Source: Taxawa tesnikishii (nom. ined.) (Eukaryota; Ascomycota; Dothideomycetes; Dothideales). From it: a DNA stretch of 64,000 nucleotides. The translations under genes and the position numbers were made by a program. The DNA is taken from contig JAPDRO010000004.1 in NCBI GenBank assembly GCA_030247885.1, forward strand, positions 310,001 through 374,000, given 5' to 3'. The notes below the pieces were generated by a model. That model saw nothing but the letters and a program-made list of their open reading frames with translations. It ran no database searches and was not told the DNA's origin. Shown here in pieces: positions 1 to 12,634 of this stretch (positions are counted from its first letter, which is position 1; each line of letters opens with the position of its first letter).

Positions 1-1196
1 AAATTAAACCTTCTTGCTAGGCAACGAACGGACGATAGAGACCACTCCGCTTGGCCACAACCCATAGTTCGGATATGCTCAAGCTTCTCGCTATCCGCAG
101 GTTGAGTGCGTTAGTTCTTCTTCGTTGCCTGTGGCATCATCCAACATTCTGCACAGTTCATCCAATGAACTAGTTCCCGAGGCAGCAACAAGAGGACACA
201 CGAAACACCCTTACCTATCTTTCCTGACCAACTTGATGCAAAGGGTACATTGACAACAATGTCACTGATTGGGAGGGTGATTTTCCGGTTCGGTCTTCTG
301 ACAAGAGCCAGCCCATCGCTCAACATTGCCTATCTATAGAGGATAGCTGCTTACTGGCAATAAGGGCGGTCCCGACAACACCGTCCGCTATAACGTCTGC
401 TACGTGTTGCTTCTCTTTGCAGATGCTGCTTCTGCACCTAACTGCTGGTATTGCGGCAATCGCCAAGCGGCTATCACACTGCGCTTCAGAGACCACTCTG
501 TGGTTGTGCAATTGCTGTTCGGCAGGCTAGGTATTCTTTTGAGCACCGCATGTCTCGTGTTGTAGATGGTGCTACTCCAGCGTAAGTAGGTCTGTGTTGT
601 CTTGGAGTAGAAAGTTGTTCTCGGGGTTCGCGCATGGTGCTGGGGAACATTTGAAAAACCTGTATTCATGAGTGGCCTCCGCTGCACCCGGCCGTCAGGG
701 CCCGCTGGAAAGTTTCGACAGATGGAGCAAGAGATACCTCGGTGGTGTGTTCGTGCAAAACAACGTGCTGGTTGTCTTGCGAATGAGGCTGACGATGATC
801 TCATATCGGAAACAACCGATTCTGCTCCACGACCTTGCTTCGTGGCAGTGATCGGACTCCCATACACCCAGCCATTCTGCTGCTGGCCAAGATGGTTGAC
901 CATACGTACAAAACCTTCACTCACATCAGCGAATTTGCCAAGACAACCTCCACTCTTCCCCGCGATTCTCCACACATTTCTCTACATCGACTCCTTCGTA
1001 TTCCCTGCAAACACGCAGGATCGTCGCATTTATCCGTATTTTGTGGTCACCGATTCGCGGCTTTCGGTGTAATGTCGTCCGGCACCTCTACTATGCTTCC
1101 TCACAAATAGTAGAGCCCGCCCTGGCGTGAGAAGGAGGTAAGTGCCCTTGCCGGAGTTGCCCTTGTTCTTTCGAAGCAGTTGTTTGTCAGTATATC
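1..1196. other. Left flank, no recognised gene
   Basis: Several short overlapping open frames lie here on both strands, the longest about 190 codons on the minus strand at 400-975. None shows a recognisable domain, membrane pattern or convincing splice structure. The right part should hold the promoter and 5' leader of the GH79 gene that follows. Confidence 0.5.
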
Positions 1197-2833
1197 ATGC
1201 ATTTCCCTGTGTACCACAAGATAAAGCAGTCTTCGTGCCTTGTCGCACTTCTTGCAGCTCAGGCGACTCGTTCTCATCCTGTAGGAGGCAATGGCGATGC
1301 TCTTGACTTGAGCATACCGAAGACTGCTTCGGGTGCATCCATTGCCCACGAACGCTCATACGCTTCTTTTTCATTCGAGCCGGCATTCTGGGTCGAATTC
1401 TTCGGCAATGCAACAGCGCCAAATCACCTCACGTTCGACATGCTGGACCGCATTGTCGAGCACGGCGGGCAGCCTATAATTCGGCCAGGCGGAATTACAA
1501 TGGACAGTATGATCTTCGACCCGTCAGCTGGCGATCCAGTACGGACCATCAATCCGGCAGGCGGAGTCTACCGCACCACTGTCGGCCCGGCATACTATCA
1601 AAGCTGGTCAAACTTCCCTAACGGCACCAAGTTCGTCTCGACCCTCAACTTCGGCAACAACAGCCTTGACATCGCTCGAGATTTGGCAGTCGCCTCGGTC
1701 AAGTATCAGAATGACAGCATCATCTTTTTCGAACTCGGCAATGAACCAACCAACTACCCGAGCTCCAGATGGGGCAACAGTACTGCAGCCTACGTTCAGC
1801 AATGGAAGAATTGGACCTCGCAGATTGACGCCGCAGTCAATGAGACCGCACCCCAGCGTGGTAGTGAACGATGGTTCGCCTCATCTGCAACCACCGACAA
1901 CAGCGGTTTGAATGTGCGGCCTATCGACCTCATCCCCGCTGGCATCGACTCCAACGATCAAGTGGGCGAATACTCTATCCATTCTTATCCGTTTTCGACC
2001 TGTGATCCAGCGCGAGCAGCGCTTGCCAGGATCGAAAACATCCTGAACCACACTGAGCTCACACGGTACTGTGATGAAGAAATCTACCCATCAGCCAAAG
2101 CCGCGCTTGATGCCGGCAGCCGATGGATCATCGGCGAGTTCAACTCGATCTCATGCTCCGGCAACCCGAACGTATCCGACACGTTCGCACAGGCGCTGTG
2201 GGTGATTGACAGCGAGCTTATCTATGCGACGCGGAATGCGTCAGCGGTGCATTTACACCAAGGCGCTGCACTGGTCTTCCAAAGCAGCAACCAAGTCAAC
2301 TCGGCAGGTGCTAACGGCTCGCCCGGCTATTCGACATACGACATGCTGTACCCCGCGACAGTTCGAAGCGTGGGATGGCAAGAGCTCTGCCTAGTTTCGT
2401 CAGCCAGCTCTTCATGGCCGAGGCGTTCGCGACTGCAAACACTCGAGTACGAGCGCTTGGAACACCCGCAGGCGTAGACCCGGACTACTTTGCCGCATAC
2501 GCGTTCTATACCGGGGACAAGTTGAGCAAACTCGCCATCATCAACTCGAAGCCCTACTATGCCAATTCCACAGAGGACTTCACAGCGACGTTGGACATTT
2601 CAGCGGCCGGACCTTCGAAGCATGGTGGAAAGGCTTGGGTCAAGAGACTCACAGCGCCACAAGTTAATGAAGGGAACAGCTCGAGAGTCACGTGGGCGGG
2701 CCAGTCGTACCCTCTTGGAAATGCGACTGGCGAAGTTGAGATCGAAACGGTAAAACGTGGCGGAACTGTCCAGGTCAGAGGAAGTGAGGCGGTGCTTGTT
2801 TTCTTCGACAAGAAGGACGTATATGGTCTCTAG
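1197..2833 (+). CDS. GH79 family glycosidase (beta-glucuronidase-like), one frame break
   Basis: Probably a secreted retaining glycosidase acting on glucuronic-acid-containing glycans. The start at 1197 gives a hydrophobic N-terminus that could be a signal peptide. The (beta/alpha)8 domain shows the acid/base motif GNEP (E183) and the nucleophile motif IIGEFNS (E314). Many N-x-S/T sites fit secretion. A C-terminal beta-sandwich (from about residue 390) begins in another frame: after YDMLYP the frame jumps by one base in the C run at 2351-2354, and DSSKRGMARALPSFVSQLF continues the family pattern. Allowing one missing C gives about 545 residues, a normal length. A 47-nt intron (2350-2396) could also restore frame but would delete conserved residues, so I prefer a base-call error or a young pseudogene. 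No introns are needed otherwise. Confidence 0.85.
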
Positions 2834-4175
2834 TCTTCGGGTAGATGCCTTACAAACTTCGTTGTACTCATAGCGAAAGCTAAGTAGATGTCAAAGTGTT
2901 GTTCTGTGTACATTCGCGACAGCAGAGTAAGCTGTTCTAGAAGATGACTGTAGACCTTGTACAGTCTGGCATAGGATACATACATTCATATGGTATGCAT
3001 CTCCGGCTATATAGAAGCAAAGAAAGGGTCGGTGATCAAGGGACATGCGTCCCTTAAACTTGCGGCTGTACAAGAGAGCAGTGCGATTGCTTTCCGTCTT
3101 GTAGCGAGGTCTTTTTGAGAGTGCCTGCGTCAGAACAGTACCTTGTAAATTCTTCCCCCTGCTCACCAACTCTTGAGCTGGTTCAGTAAACGGGGCTCGT
3201 ATAATTCCTCTTGCTTGGTTTGGACCGGCCGATTCATAAAAGTCCGGCCTGTCAATCGTTTGTGGCGTGAACGCGCAAGGTGATGCTGTGAAGAGAGGGT
3301 TGGAGAAGACAAGGGCATATATATCTGGGTGAAATACGCTAGCGAGGGCGGGAATGATGGCGTGACAAGGAATACTTCCTGACGCACCGTAGAAATCAGA
3401 ACGATGAACGATCGATACTGGCTCCGCTACTACCGGAACCACCTCCCTACGCCAAATATAACATCCACCACATTTCCAACCTCAGAGGAACTCTCCGCAG
3501 AAGTTGTTGTCGAAAACGAATGAGTGTTTTCTCCGCAGATACTGAAGCATTGATAGTAGGCAGGCCAATGTATCTCGCACCTAATGATGGTTGCCGTTGT
3601 GCTCCACTCTTACGACGACAACGTTGGATAGGGATGCCGCAAGGCAAACAAAGCGATGGCCTGTCCTCATCATGCTCGTTGCTTTCCGACACAGTGGCAC
3701 AAGCCATTCAGATCAGGTTCATCCCTGGACAAAAAGTGGAATACTCGCAAATTGCGCTCGAAGAACAGGAGCAAGCCGAGTGCTGCACTTCTCCCATCTT
3801 CCACCACACGATGTCGGGCAAGCTTTCCAAAACAACAACGACAACTAGATCCTCTGATTAGAAGATGCCGTGGCTAGCTATGTAAGATTGGGTTTCCACT
3901 TTTCTGCCAATTGATTTCTTGATCCAGAACTCAGCGTCGAGCCGTGACCGTTACTTGGCACCGTCGGTGCAGATGTGCAATTCCCTGGGGATTGTGATGT
4001 CTAGATATGGGTTGTCCATTCTCCTTTATAATGGGCACTCGCCTGCTTGTTACTTCTGCTGCAAGCGCCACAAAACTCTCTGCGATATTGACTCCACTCC
4101 TTCGTCAACTTCGCCACACATTCGTTTATACAGAACTTGGTTTTCTGGGCGCATATATCAACGGCTCTAGCAAGA
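2834..4175. other. Intergenic; promoter of the aspartic protease
   Basis: No recognised gene. A minus-strand open frame of 183 codons (2891-3442) and plus-strand frames around 3520-3877 have no recognisable features. A TATA-like element (TTTATAA, about 4025-4031) lies some 145 bases before the protease start. Confidence 0.5.
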
Positions 4176-6021
4176 ATGCAGCGCTATCTGGGGTTGGCGT
4201 TGGCCGCCAGCTTTGCGGGAGCAATATCTCTACGGGAGCCTGCCGGCTCGGCGAAGGTCGTTCAGCACGATATTCGACGGGTCCAAGGCCAAGAGCTGGT
4301 TGCAAGGAATCGGTTCAGGAAGAGAGACACCGTCTCGCTGTCCTTGGAGAACGAACAAGTTCTATACCTGGCCGACGTCAGCATCGGTACTCCGCCGCAA
4401 GCCGTTCGCCTGCAAATCGACACCGGAAGCAGTGACTTATGGGTCAACACTCCATCTTCGGCTTATTGCAGTGCATCGCCCAGCCCCTGCGACAGAACAT
4501 ACACTGCCAACGATTCGTCCACATACGTCTATCTGAACTCGGATTTCGACATCGTCTACCTTGACAACGGCACTATCTCAGGCGACTACGCAACCGACAC
4601 GGTCTCTCTCGGTGATGTCACTATCCCAAAGCAGGAGTTCGCTATTGGCTACACATCAGACAATCCAGAGGGCATTCTCGGTATTGGTTACATCGGCAAT
4701 GAATACGCGGCCAACGACGGCAAAGAATACCCGAACGTCCCACAGCAGATGGCGGACCTAGGCATCATCAACACCAACGCATTCAGCCTCTGGCTCAACG
4801 ATCTCTCCGCCTCGACGGGCTCCATTCTCTTCGGTGGTGTTGACTCGGCTAAATATCAGGGTTCCTTGTCCACGTTCCCCGTAATCCAGAACAATGGCGC
4901 ATACCTCCAATTTCTGGTTTCTATGACCGGAGTTGGTGCCAACGGAACCGAGGGCACTTTTTCGAGCAGCGCGCTCAAGGCGAATCTGGATGCTGGTACC
5001 AGTCTGACATACCTTCCGCAGGCGATTGCACAGAGCGTGTTTGACGCGGTGGGAGCGCAGTATGACGATTCGGTGGGCGCGGCATACGTCGACTGCAGCA
5101 TGGCGAACAACGTCACAACACTCGACTTCAGTTTCTCGGATCTGACTATCAAGGTCGATATGTCTGAAATGGTTATTGTGGCGGTGGAGTCGAGCTCCGG
5201 TAACACCTGCATTCTGGGTATGTCACAGTAACACACACAACTTACCCCCGTCCCCCCACCCTTCCTACTGCTCTGTCTCAGCGGATGCCTCAGCGTGGAA
5301 GACCAACTCTGACATCTTGCGTGACATAGGTGTCACGATCGCCGGTGAGCCTAGCACGTCCAACCCTGCAGACGCCATCTTGGGCGACACATTCCTGCGG
5401 TCCGCCTACGTGGTCTACGATTTGACGAACAACGAGATCTCCATGGCTCCAACGAACTTCAACGCCTCGGACAGCAACATTATGGAGATTGGATCATCTG
5501 CTGGCACCTCCTCGACTTCAAGCTCGTCTGTTGCATCCAGCACGACTTCCATTGCCTCCAGCACCTCCTCTGCGGTTTCCACTACCTCTTCTGTCGCCTC
5601 GAGCACCTCGTCCGCTGTCCTCAGTACTTCTTCCGCTGCCTCCAGCACTTCTTCAGCTGTAGTCACTAGTTCCAGCTCGACGGTTCCCACTTCCTCTGCC
5701 TTTGCCAGCAGCAGTACGACTATCAGTAGCATGTCCAACAACGTCATGTCCAGCAGCAGCATTTCTAGCAGCAGCAGCACAACAATCAGCAGCAGCAGCA
5801 GCAGCAGCATGGCCAGCAACAGCACATCTATGGTAATGCCCACTGCCAACAACTCGACGAGTATCACCATGCCAACAGCGGGCAACGGTACATTCCCAAT
5901 GTCCACGGGCAGCAGCAACATGACGGGCATCGCCACTAGCACAGGGTGTGGCTCCATGCCAACTGCTCTGCCCACGGGTGCGGTGTACTGCGGAGCACTG
6001 GGAGCGACGTTCAGGGTCTGA
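4176..6021 (+). CDS. Secreted aspartic protease (pepsin family A1, yapsin-like) with Ser-rich tail
   Basis: Pepsin-type endopeptidase of the secretory pathway. I chose the ATG at 4176 rather than 4137 because it starts directly with a signal peptide (MQRYLGLALAASFAGA). A propeptide follows, with a likely Kex2 site (RKR, residues 48-50). The catalytic motifs are DTGSSDLW (D82) and DAGTSLTYLP (D272); the second has Ala where Thr is usual. One intron, 5218-5281 (64 nt, GTATGT to TCAG), interrupts just after the CIL motif; the next exon carries the conserved ILGDTFLRSAYVVYDL. After about residue 450 comes a long Ser/Thr-rich stretch, typical of yapsin-like, wall-associated enzymes. The last residues are only weakly hydrophobic, so a GPI anchor is uncertain. 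Spliced length 593 residues. Confidence 0.92.
5512..5840 (+). repeat. Low-complexity Ser/Thr-coding tract
   Basis: Imperfect repeats of TCC/ACC/TCG triplets pass into AGC runs (5752-5820) encoding poly-Ser in the protease stalk. The opposite strand reads as a false Leu-rich open frame because of this composition. Confidence 0.85.
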
Positions 6022-6367
6022 GAGAAGACTGTGAGAAGGGTTTACGATGAGATTGGCGGTTGATTTCGTATTTCTTTTTTCCATCCTTTTGAGGTGCACC
6101 AGGAGGGGTTTGGGTATTATCCTAATTCTAATACAGCTCCCGTTAACGAACAACGAACACAGGCTGCTTGTTAAAAGAAAAGAAAAAAAACATCGTCCTG
6201 ACAAGCGGGCCACTAGGAACTCCTCCGGCAGGCGCTTTCCGAAGAGTTACCATACAAATGCATGCCTTGCCCTCCCCGTTGTGATCCGTCGTCCTTCTCT
6301 CAAGCTCACAGCAACAACACGTTGCCGAACTCTCACGTTCCCCCTTCCTTCCTCCCAAATGACAGAT
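6022..6367. other. Convergent 3' regions
   Basis: Short spacer between the protease (+) and the DUF1772 gene (-), probably both 3' UTRs. An A-rich run near 6178-6190 is the only notable feature. Confidence 0.6.
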
Positions 6368-6952
6368 CTACGCCCTGGTAACAAGGGCGACGGCGCCCGT
6401 AAGGGCGGCGGTGATCATGATGGTAGCACGGCCGTAGTTCCTGACGATCCACCTCTTCTGCAGAGCCCTGAACTCGTTCTCGACCGCCTTGTGGCTGGCC
6501 TCCTTGCCGCTCCCCTCTCGTGACCGTTCTTGAGCGCGCCGGCCAGCACGGCCATGCGCTTGTTCATCGGCACCTGGATGCCCAGCGACCACGCCGTGGT
6601 GGCGATGTTCAAGCCCGCGGCGGCGGCCAGGAGGGGAACTTGGCGGCCGCGAGCGGGCTCCTGTCGCGGTTGTAGTAGGCGGTCCCGGCCAGGATGACGT
6701 TGGTGAGCGAGCACAGGGCGTTGAGTGGGGGAAGAAGTGCTCGCTGTTGTGCAGCAGGTAGGCGGTCGATTGGGCCGTGTAGTGCACCGGCACCGGGACC
6801 ACCTCGTCCTGCATGGCGGGCATGATGAGCGGAGATTGCAGCGCGGAGCCGCCGAAGTTGATGGCGGCGCCGAGGGTGCTGAAGATTTGGAGGAGCTCGA
6901 ACCAGGACATGTTGTCGAAGGCGACGGTGGAGGGCGTGTGGAAGGCGGACAT
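6368..6952 (-). CDS. DUF1772 (anthrone oxygenase-like) membrane protein, three frame breaks
   Basis: Small protein of the DUF1772 family: an N-terminal hydrophobic helix (LLQIFSTLGAAINFGGSA), a conserved NSEHFFP segment, then helices including LLAAAAGLNIATTAWS and TIMITAALTGAV near the end. Some relatives oxidise anthrones in polyketide pathways, but most members have no known role and no polyketide synthase is visible here. The frame is interrupted three times, each by one base too few in a homopolymer (G5 at 6727-6731, G4 at 6633-6636, C4 at 6512-6515, plus-strand reading). After three steps the frame returns to the original one, giving about 195 residues, the usual size. No internal stop remains in the composite reading, which argues for base-call errors rather than decay. 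Confidence 0.75.
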   Translation of the reverse strand: MSAFHTPSTVAFDNMSWFELLQIFSTLGAAINFGGSALQSPLIMPAMQDEVVPVPVHYTAQSTAYLLHNSEHFFPHSTPCARSPTSSWPGPPTTTATGARSRPPSSPPGRRRGLEHRHHGVVAGHPGADEQAHGRAGRRAQERSREGSGKEASHKAVENEFRALQKRWIVRNYGRATIMITAALTGAVALVTRA

Positions 6953-8037
6953 TCTTTTTTTTGGTGGTGTTGAGAGAGTCGGTTGTTAGCTTCTTTTGGA
7001 GAGATTGGGAGAGGAGGTGGGGGAGGGGAAAGGCTGGTTTGGTGGTTTAAAGACACGATATGTCGGGGAGAGAGGAAGAACGACTAAGCTGAAGGGGAAT
7101 GTGCAGGTCGCCGGCGCTGCTTGGATTGTTATTGTTGATCGGACTTTGCATGGGGCCGATGGAGGTGCGCGGTCATCCATGTACGACCAGGGCGGTCCCG
7201 CACGTCGATCGTCAGTCGTGCATCGGACAATAAACCTTAAGTGTGCGAATGCGAAGAATATCTCCTGACAGCGACGCGGAAAACTGCTGACCTGACCGCC
7301 GTGCGTAGAGTTGCATAGCGGTACTCTTAGTATTGTTAGTAGGATCAGAGGGCGGACCTGTTACTGTTGCTCTCCACTCTGGGGTGTTGTGTTTGCCATG
7401 ACGTCGGGCTGCCGAGACGGGAGACGCCGATGCTGACGAGAGAAATCCATCCGTCCCGCTCTTTCACGTGTCAGGAAACTTCATGCAGGGCAGGCATATG
7501 CGGACTCGAACACATCGTCGGACATGACAAGGTCGTGCACGTATAGGACACCGTCCGGAACAACCGCGGCTATGCTGTAGAACAAACAACCCCTCCAGAC
7601 AGCAGTATCACACTGAACCGACAACCCTCAATCGAGGAAGGGTCCGGTGGCTGCTGAGTCCACTCGACGCGATTCCGAGACAGGCGTTTCCGTCCACCCT
7701 TCAGACCGCAGTCATTGTGTCGACGTTGAGGCGAACGAGACAAGGCAGAAAGCGAGGTACATGATCCAACGTTACCACACCGCCGCAGACGGCAAAGCCA
7801 GCGTACTAAGGAATACCCTACCATCCTCACATCTCTGTCCAGCACTGCATTATTCGTTGCACGGTCTTTGCTCAGGAACCATCCTATCTATCAAAACTCA
7901 TTCACACTACCGACGTGCCTAGTACAGCAAGACACTGCACGAAGTGGACAACATCGAAACGTCTATCCGGCTGTCTTGACGTGGGAAGCCATCCGACCAA
8001 CTCTCATCTCGTCCATCCTCCATTATCTATTCACCCA
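6953..8037. other. Intergenic
   Basis: Promoter side of the DUF1772 gene on the left and 3' side of the MFS gene on the right. Open frames of 60-91 codons on both strands show no recognisable features. Confidence 0.5.
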
Positions 8038-9811
8038 TCATGCCATCTCCATAACCACTCCCGTCTTTTGCATCCCCAGCTTCGCGAACAGATCGTGCCT
8101 GGCCCACCAGCTTCGCAGGCGCTTGCCGAAGACGTAGGTCGGAATGGCGAGCAGTGCCAGGAAGAGAGACGTGCCGCCGAACACGTACATGATCTGTGTT
8201 GGGCCGGCGTCCTCGACCCAGGGGTTAGCGAAGTTACTGAGACCGTAGAAGAGGAAGTTCTGCCCAGAAGCGTTAGCGGTGCCTTCGATGCATCTTTGTG
8301 TGTATGCGCGTTGCACGTTCGAGAACGTACCTTGAAGAACATGTTCATGATGAACATCTCACTACTGAGGTTGCGGAAAGCGTCCAGGCCGTAGGAGATT
8401 GGCGAGAAGATACCGATCAAGACGCCAGTCATGATGATACCCTGCAAGAAGGCACAGAGAATGGCGTTTGCGCCGATCGAGGTTGCGTATCCCCATGTGA
8501 ACATGCCGATGACACAGAGGATGCCTGCCGGGGCCATGAAGACAAGACGGAACTCTGGCTCGCTGTGCCATGTCAGTCATTGTCGATTGGGAGAAACCGT
8601 TGTTACTTACTAGGTACCATTGTTCCGTCTGGTCATGAACTTGATGACGGGGTCACTGGCCAAGCCAGTAATCGCCATTCCGATGATACCGCCGATAAAC
8701 GGACCGGTGCCGAGGTATCCAACTTGTGCTGCACTGAACAGGTATGGTGGTGCAGCAAATATTCCGCTCATGATAATGGCCGAGCCGACGTACCAGGCAT
8801 TCAAGACACCAGACGTGATAATAGCGTAGCAAGCAGCAGGGTTCAGCAGGGTCAAGAACGGGCCCAAGAGATCCTTGAAGACCGAATCGTGGTGGTAGAC
8901 ACCCGTGAACACGGCCATCTCCTGGACAAACGTCTTCTTCCGTGGCACGACGACCTCGTGGCCAGACTGCGTGTGGGTGAGGCCGGCTTCGGCCTGCTTG
9001 CGCTTCGTCTCTTCGATGCGGACCAGATCGTCGAGTTTCTCGTCCTGGTTCACGTCGGTCTCGTACCTGGCGTCGCGCAGGTAAGTCGTCTCAGGGACGA
9101 ACAAAACCATCAGCAGGAATTGGATGACGAGGAAGATCTGGAACAGGTGGAACAGCCACAGCCAACCCAGACTCTGGAACACCTGTCCGCAGATGATGGA
9201 GGCAAGACCAGAAGCCGCGTTCAGGATGAAGTTGACGATGGCGATGCGCAGACCACGCTGGTGCACGAAGTACATGTCACCAACGGTGGCGACGATCAGC
9301 GACTCGAAGGCGGAGGTGGAGAAGCCCTGCACGATACGAGCAGCCAATAGATACTTGTAGCTGATCTTGGACTGGCCGATAGCAGTGCCAACGATGTCGA
9401 ACAGTGTCGACGCAAGGTATACGGGACGTTTTCCGTACTTTCGGGACAGAGCGCAAACGAAAGGACCGATGCAACCGGCTGCCAGGAGGTTGTAACCGGA
9501 CACGAGAACGACTTTGGAAATGTCCATGTTGAGCTGTTGGGACATTGGGAAGTAGGAGGCGTTCAGAAGGGGACCGTTTGTACCGCAGTTGAGCATGCCG
9601 CCCAGGCAGAGGATGGCAATGATCACCTCCTTCTTCCATGTTGGCCAATTGAGCGGGTCGTTGGGGTCCTCGCTGGGCTGCGGGTTCAGCACGATGTGTG
9701 CGTTCCTGCCGGAGCCGTGCTTGAGGCCCTGTGTGACATCCTCTGTATGAGCTGCGTGGTCGTTCAACAGCACAGTGCCCGGCACGTGCTGCAAAAACTT
9801 GTCTATACCAT
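8038..9811 (-). CDS. MFS transporter, DHA1/HOL1-like drug:H+ antiporter family
   Basis: Twelve-helix plasma-membrane permease, likely a proton antiporter exporting drugs or metabolites; the substrate cannot be told. The N-terminal DPNDPLNWPTWKK signature and the loop motif SRKYGKRPVYL are typical of fungal DHA1 proteins. Three exons: 9811-8611, 8562-8331 and 8259-8038, with introns of 48 nt (8563-8610, GTAAGT) and 71 nt (8260-8330, GTACGT). The frame upstream of KFLQHVPG has no ATG; an ATG at 9811 fits if one G is missing in the GG at 9808-9809 (minus reading), giving MGIDKFLQHVPG. With that base the spliced length is 551 residues and divisible by three. A long loop (about residues 240-300) is the usual central cytoplasmic loop. 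Start confidence is moderate, family confidence high. Confidence 0.88.
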
Positions 9812-11150
9812 TGTTTGATCAGTCTCCGATCCCGAACGTTCCGAATTTCTCCATATGATATTTCTGACGGTGAAGATGTATACGAGAACAAAACAAAAAC
9901 CTACCCCCAAAACACCCAATCCCATCCTGATCAACTGGAAAAACTAGTAAACGAATGTTCGGAATGCGACAAGATCAACAAAAAGTGAGGCGATCCTGGA
10001 CTTGTCGAACAAACCCCCCACAACGGTCCGCACCCTGCTTGCCATTCCTATTATATATACTCAGCAAACCCACTAAACATCGCCAGCACTGAAGAACAAT
10101 ATGCCTCCGACTCTCCTGATCGACAACCAGCGGGCCCTGCGGCGCAGGTCACAGCACGAACCGGCTAGAGAAGTGGGTCCGACAAACCACCTCCCCCACG
10201 GGCAGCGGAAACCTGAAAACCTGCGTCGACGCGGCTCCATGGGTTGTCTCGGCTTCCAGTCCCAACAGCGCACTGATGGTGCTGATTTATCCCTGGTGCG
10301 CTGCGTTGAACAAACGACACGAGATTCGAGAGATGCTTCTTTTTTTGTTCACGTGGAGGAGCCGGTGCGATGGTACCGAGGGCCAGTTGTAACGATATAA
10401 CGTGCCCCTGCCGTCCCTCGATCCGGCCAGGACGGCACGGCACGTGTTACAACAAGGGAAGAAGCGTTGCTGCACACTTCGCGTGTTGATCGATTCCGTT
10501 GCGGCACAGCACAGCGCGTTTCTTCTTGAAGTAACCCACTCGTCCATGCGTGCTGTGGCTCACTAGTCAGTTGCTTAGCTTGACTCGCTGCCTTGACTCA
10601 TTGGCAAACATACATTCAAACGGCTCCTCGTGGGAGTCGTTCCGGTGCGGCTAAGAAGCTCGCTACAATGCGTGCGTCTGGGTCGCTGTGCATTACTTGG
10701 AGTGAACTGCGCCGCACACTGCAATTCGTGAGTAGGTCTCGCTTTTGATTGAAACAGCGGAATGCGATAAGGAGAGCGTCTCAACGCTTCTTCTACCGGG
10801 AGAGGAAGGGTCAAACGCCACGATGGATTGTCCCATCTTCTCGAAGCTCAGGACAGGAGGGGAGACAGCTCAGCTCCTATGAGGAGCCCCTTTGCAAGAA
10901 GAAACAGTTTCTCCACTTCCAAAAATGGTTGGCTGCATGGTAAAGAAGACTTTTAGTCTATCGTACAAACCACTCGTACATGGTGATCTTTTCCTCGAGG
11001 AAAAAGTATCATTCTTGTAGCCCATCATTCCCACAACGTACCTCAAGAACACCATAAGCCATTGGGATATCATCGTCCTCGTTTCCAAACTTGCGCAAAC
11101 CGGCAAGATAAAAAAACCATCCGCCCTAAATCAAAAGAACTGAGCCCAAG
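9812..11150. other. Intergenic
   Basis: Upstream region of the MFS gene and 3' region of the rhodopsin-domain gene. An AT-rich stretch (TATTATATATAC near 10048-10060) may be a TATA region. No gene recognised. Confidence 0.5.
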
Positions 11151-12634
11151 TCAACGTATCCGCTCCTGACTGTCCTTGTGGAAGAGGTATTTCTCGCTTT
11201 CGCTGTCACTCCCTCCGCTCCGCCCAACACTCCTCCCTCCCCCATCTTTGTTCTCGTATGCCTGTTCCACGACTGTGACGACATTGATCTGATTGTTGCT
11301 GAACGGTGAATTCCCATTGGGCAGCTGGTCGAGCTCCACGTCCTCATCGCTGCCGCGCATGGCTTTGATAAAGCTCTTCTGTCCATACAGACCCGTGCCT
11401 CCCACGCCCATCTCGTTTGCAAAGTCGGCGTCGTGCTGGCTGCGCAGGTGCGGGGCGACACGTTCGCGATGCCTCGGCTGGTCTGTTCCGAGCATCGATT
11501 TCGTATTCTTTCCCGATGTGATGTTGTACGTGTAGGTGCGGTCGCCGGTGATTGTGAAGAAGCGGGGAAGAGACGGGATATGCAGGCTTTGAGCGAGGGT
11601 AGGGAGGCGCAGATGATGGCTACGTTGGCCTCAACGGCGGACCATGCGGCTGCAAGAATATTGTCGGAGATGCCTGCGCCGTTGTCGTGGTAGATGCGGA
11701 CAAGGAAGTGCAGACGGATGATGGATACGAGGCAAACACTTGGAGAGAATGTGAGGTCAGTTTTGGAAAGAAAAGAGAGGATGAGAAGGGGAGAGGAAGG
11801 ACTCACAAGCCACCGAGTGCGAAAACCCCCATTAGGGCGATCTTTTGGCGCTTAGGAAGTTGGAGTTTGTTGAGGAGGGGCATAGGCAAAAGGATGATTG
11901 CGAAGTCTGCGGATGCGGTCAGATTTGTATGCAAAGTCTCGCTCAAGTGGTTGGACCAACCAGTAATGATGTTGACCGCGATATTGAAGAACCACTCCAT
12001 CCAGCTGTTGACGCAAGTCCCAGGCACAGTCTTGTCCCAGAAGCGCTGGACGGGATAGCACAGGAAGATCGTACTAAAGAGCATCCAGAGGGAGTAGACA
12101 GTGACGACACCGATAAGCGCGTAGCATGCGATGCGGAACCATCTTTGAATGAAGATGCGTAGGTATTGGAGTAAGATGGACAACTTCGTAAAATTTATAA
12201 CCCCGTTGTAGACGATGATGGATGCTAGGAAGGGCTTCAATCCGTCTATCGTGTCCTGCTCAGAGACGAGGTTGTCAGGCCTGCCGGTACCGTATTTGAC
12301 CTCTATTGAGAAGTCAGCGACCGGTGCTTTACAGACCTCTGCTCGGGTAGCTTGGTGTGGCCGTAATTAAGTTATACATACGCAGCGTGACGGCGACAAC
12401 CTGACCCAGAGAGAAGAGCTGTGTGACAGTTTAGTCGCAGTGTTTGCCAGGGCACCGCAGGACCTAGACTGACCAACGCAATGACAATGCATATATCCTC
12501 TCCTCCAGTTATTCGTGTAAGGTGAAACCGTGTGACCAGTCGCAAGACGACAATAGCAAGAGCGAGCACAAAAAGGCGATATTCAGACCCAGTAAAGCAG
12601 CGCCCTTCGGGTTATCCTCCGTGATGGAACCCAT
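11151..12634 (-). CDS. Rhodopsin-domain integral membrane protein (fungal SAT4/PTH11-like type), two frame breaks
   Basis: Seven-helix membrane protein of the fungus-specific rhodopsin-domain group, some of which act as surface sensors; ligand and role unknown. Four exons: 12634-12474, 12418-12382 (only 37 nt), 12302-11807 and 11738-11151, with introns of 55, 79 and 68 nt. Recognisable blocks are ITGGEDICIVIAL, VKYGTGRP, NFTKLSILLQYLRIF, and FADFAIILLPMPLL-type helices (ASADFAIILLPMPLLNKLQL). The C-terminal 120 residues are hydrophilic and cytoplasmic-like. Two single-base losses break the frame: T5 at 12570-12574 and C4 at 11564-11567 (minus reading). Allowing for them gives 427 residues, a usual length, with sum divisible by three. 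ATG at 12634 chosen because it precedes the first helix closely. Confidence 0.8.

Noticed and set aside
400-975. 191-codon minus-strand frame at the left end
   Set aside because: No recognisable feature and overlapped by other random frames; kept only as unannotated flank.
2891-3442. 183-codon minus-strand frame
   Set aside because: No domain, no start context or splice support, and composition like the surrounding spacer.
5415-5975. Leu-rich minus-strand frame that looks like a membrane protein
   Set aside because: It is the reverse complement of the Ser/Thr repeat of the aspartic protease.
8298-9350. 350-codon plus-strand open frame
   Set aside because: It lies exactly antisense to the MFS transporter, is full of charged residues as expected for the reverse of helix codons, and has no domain.
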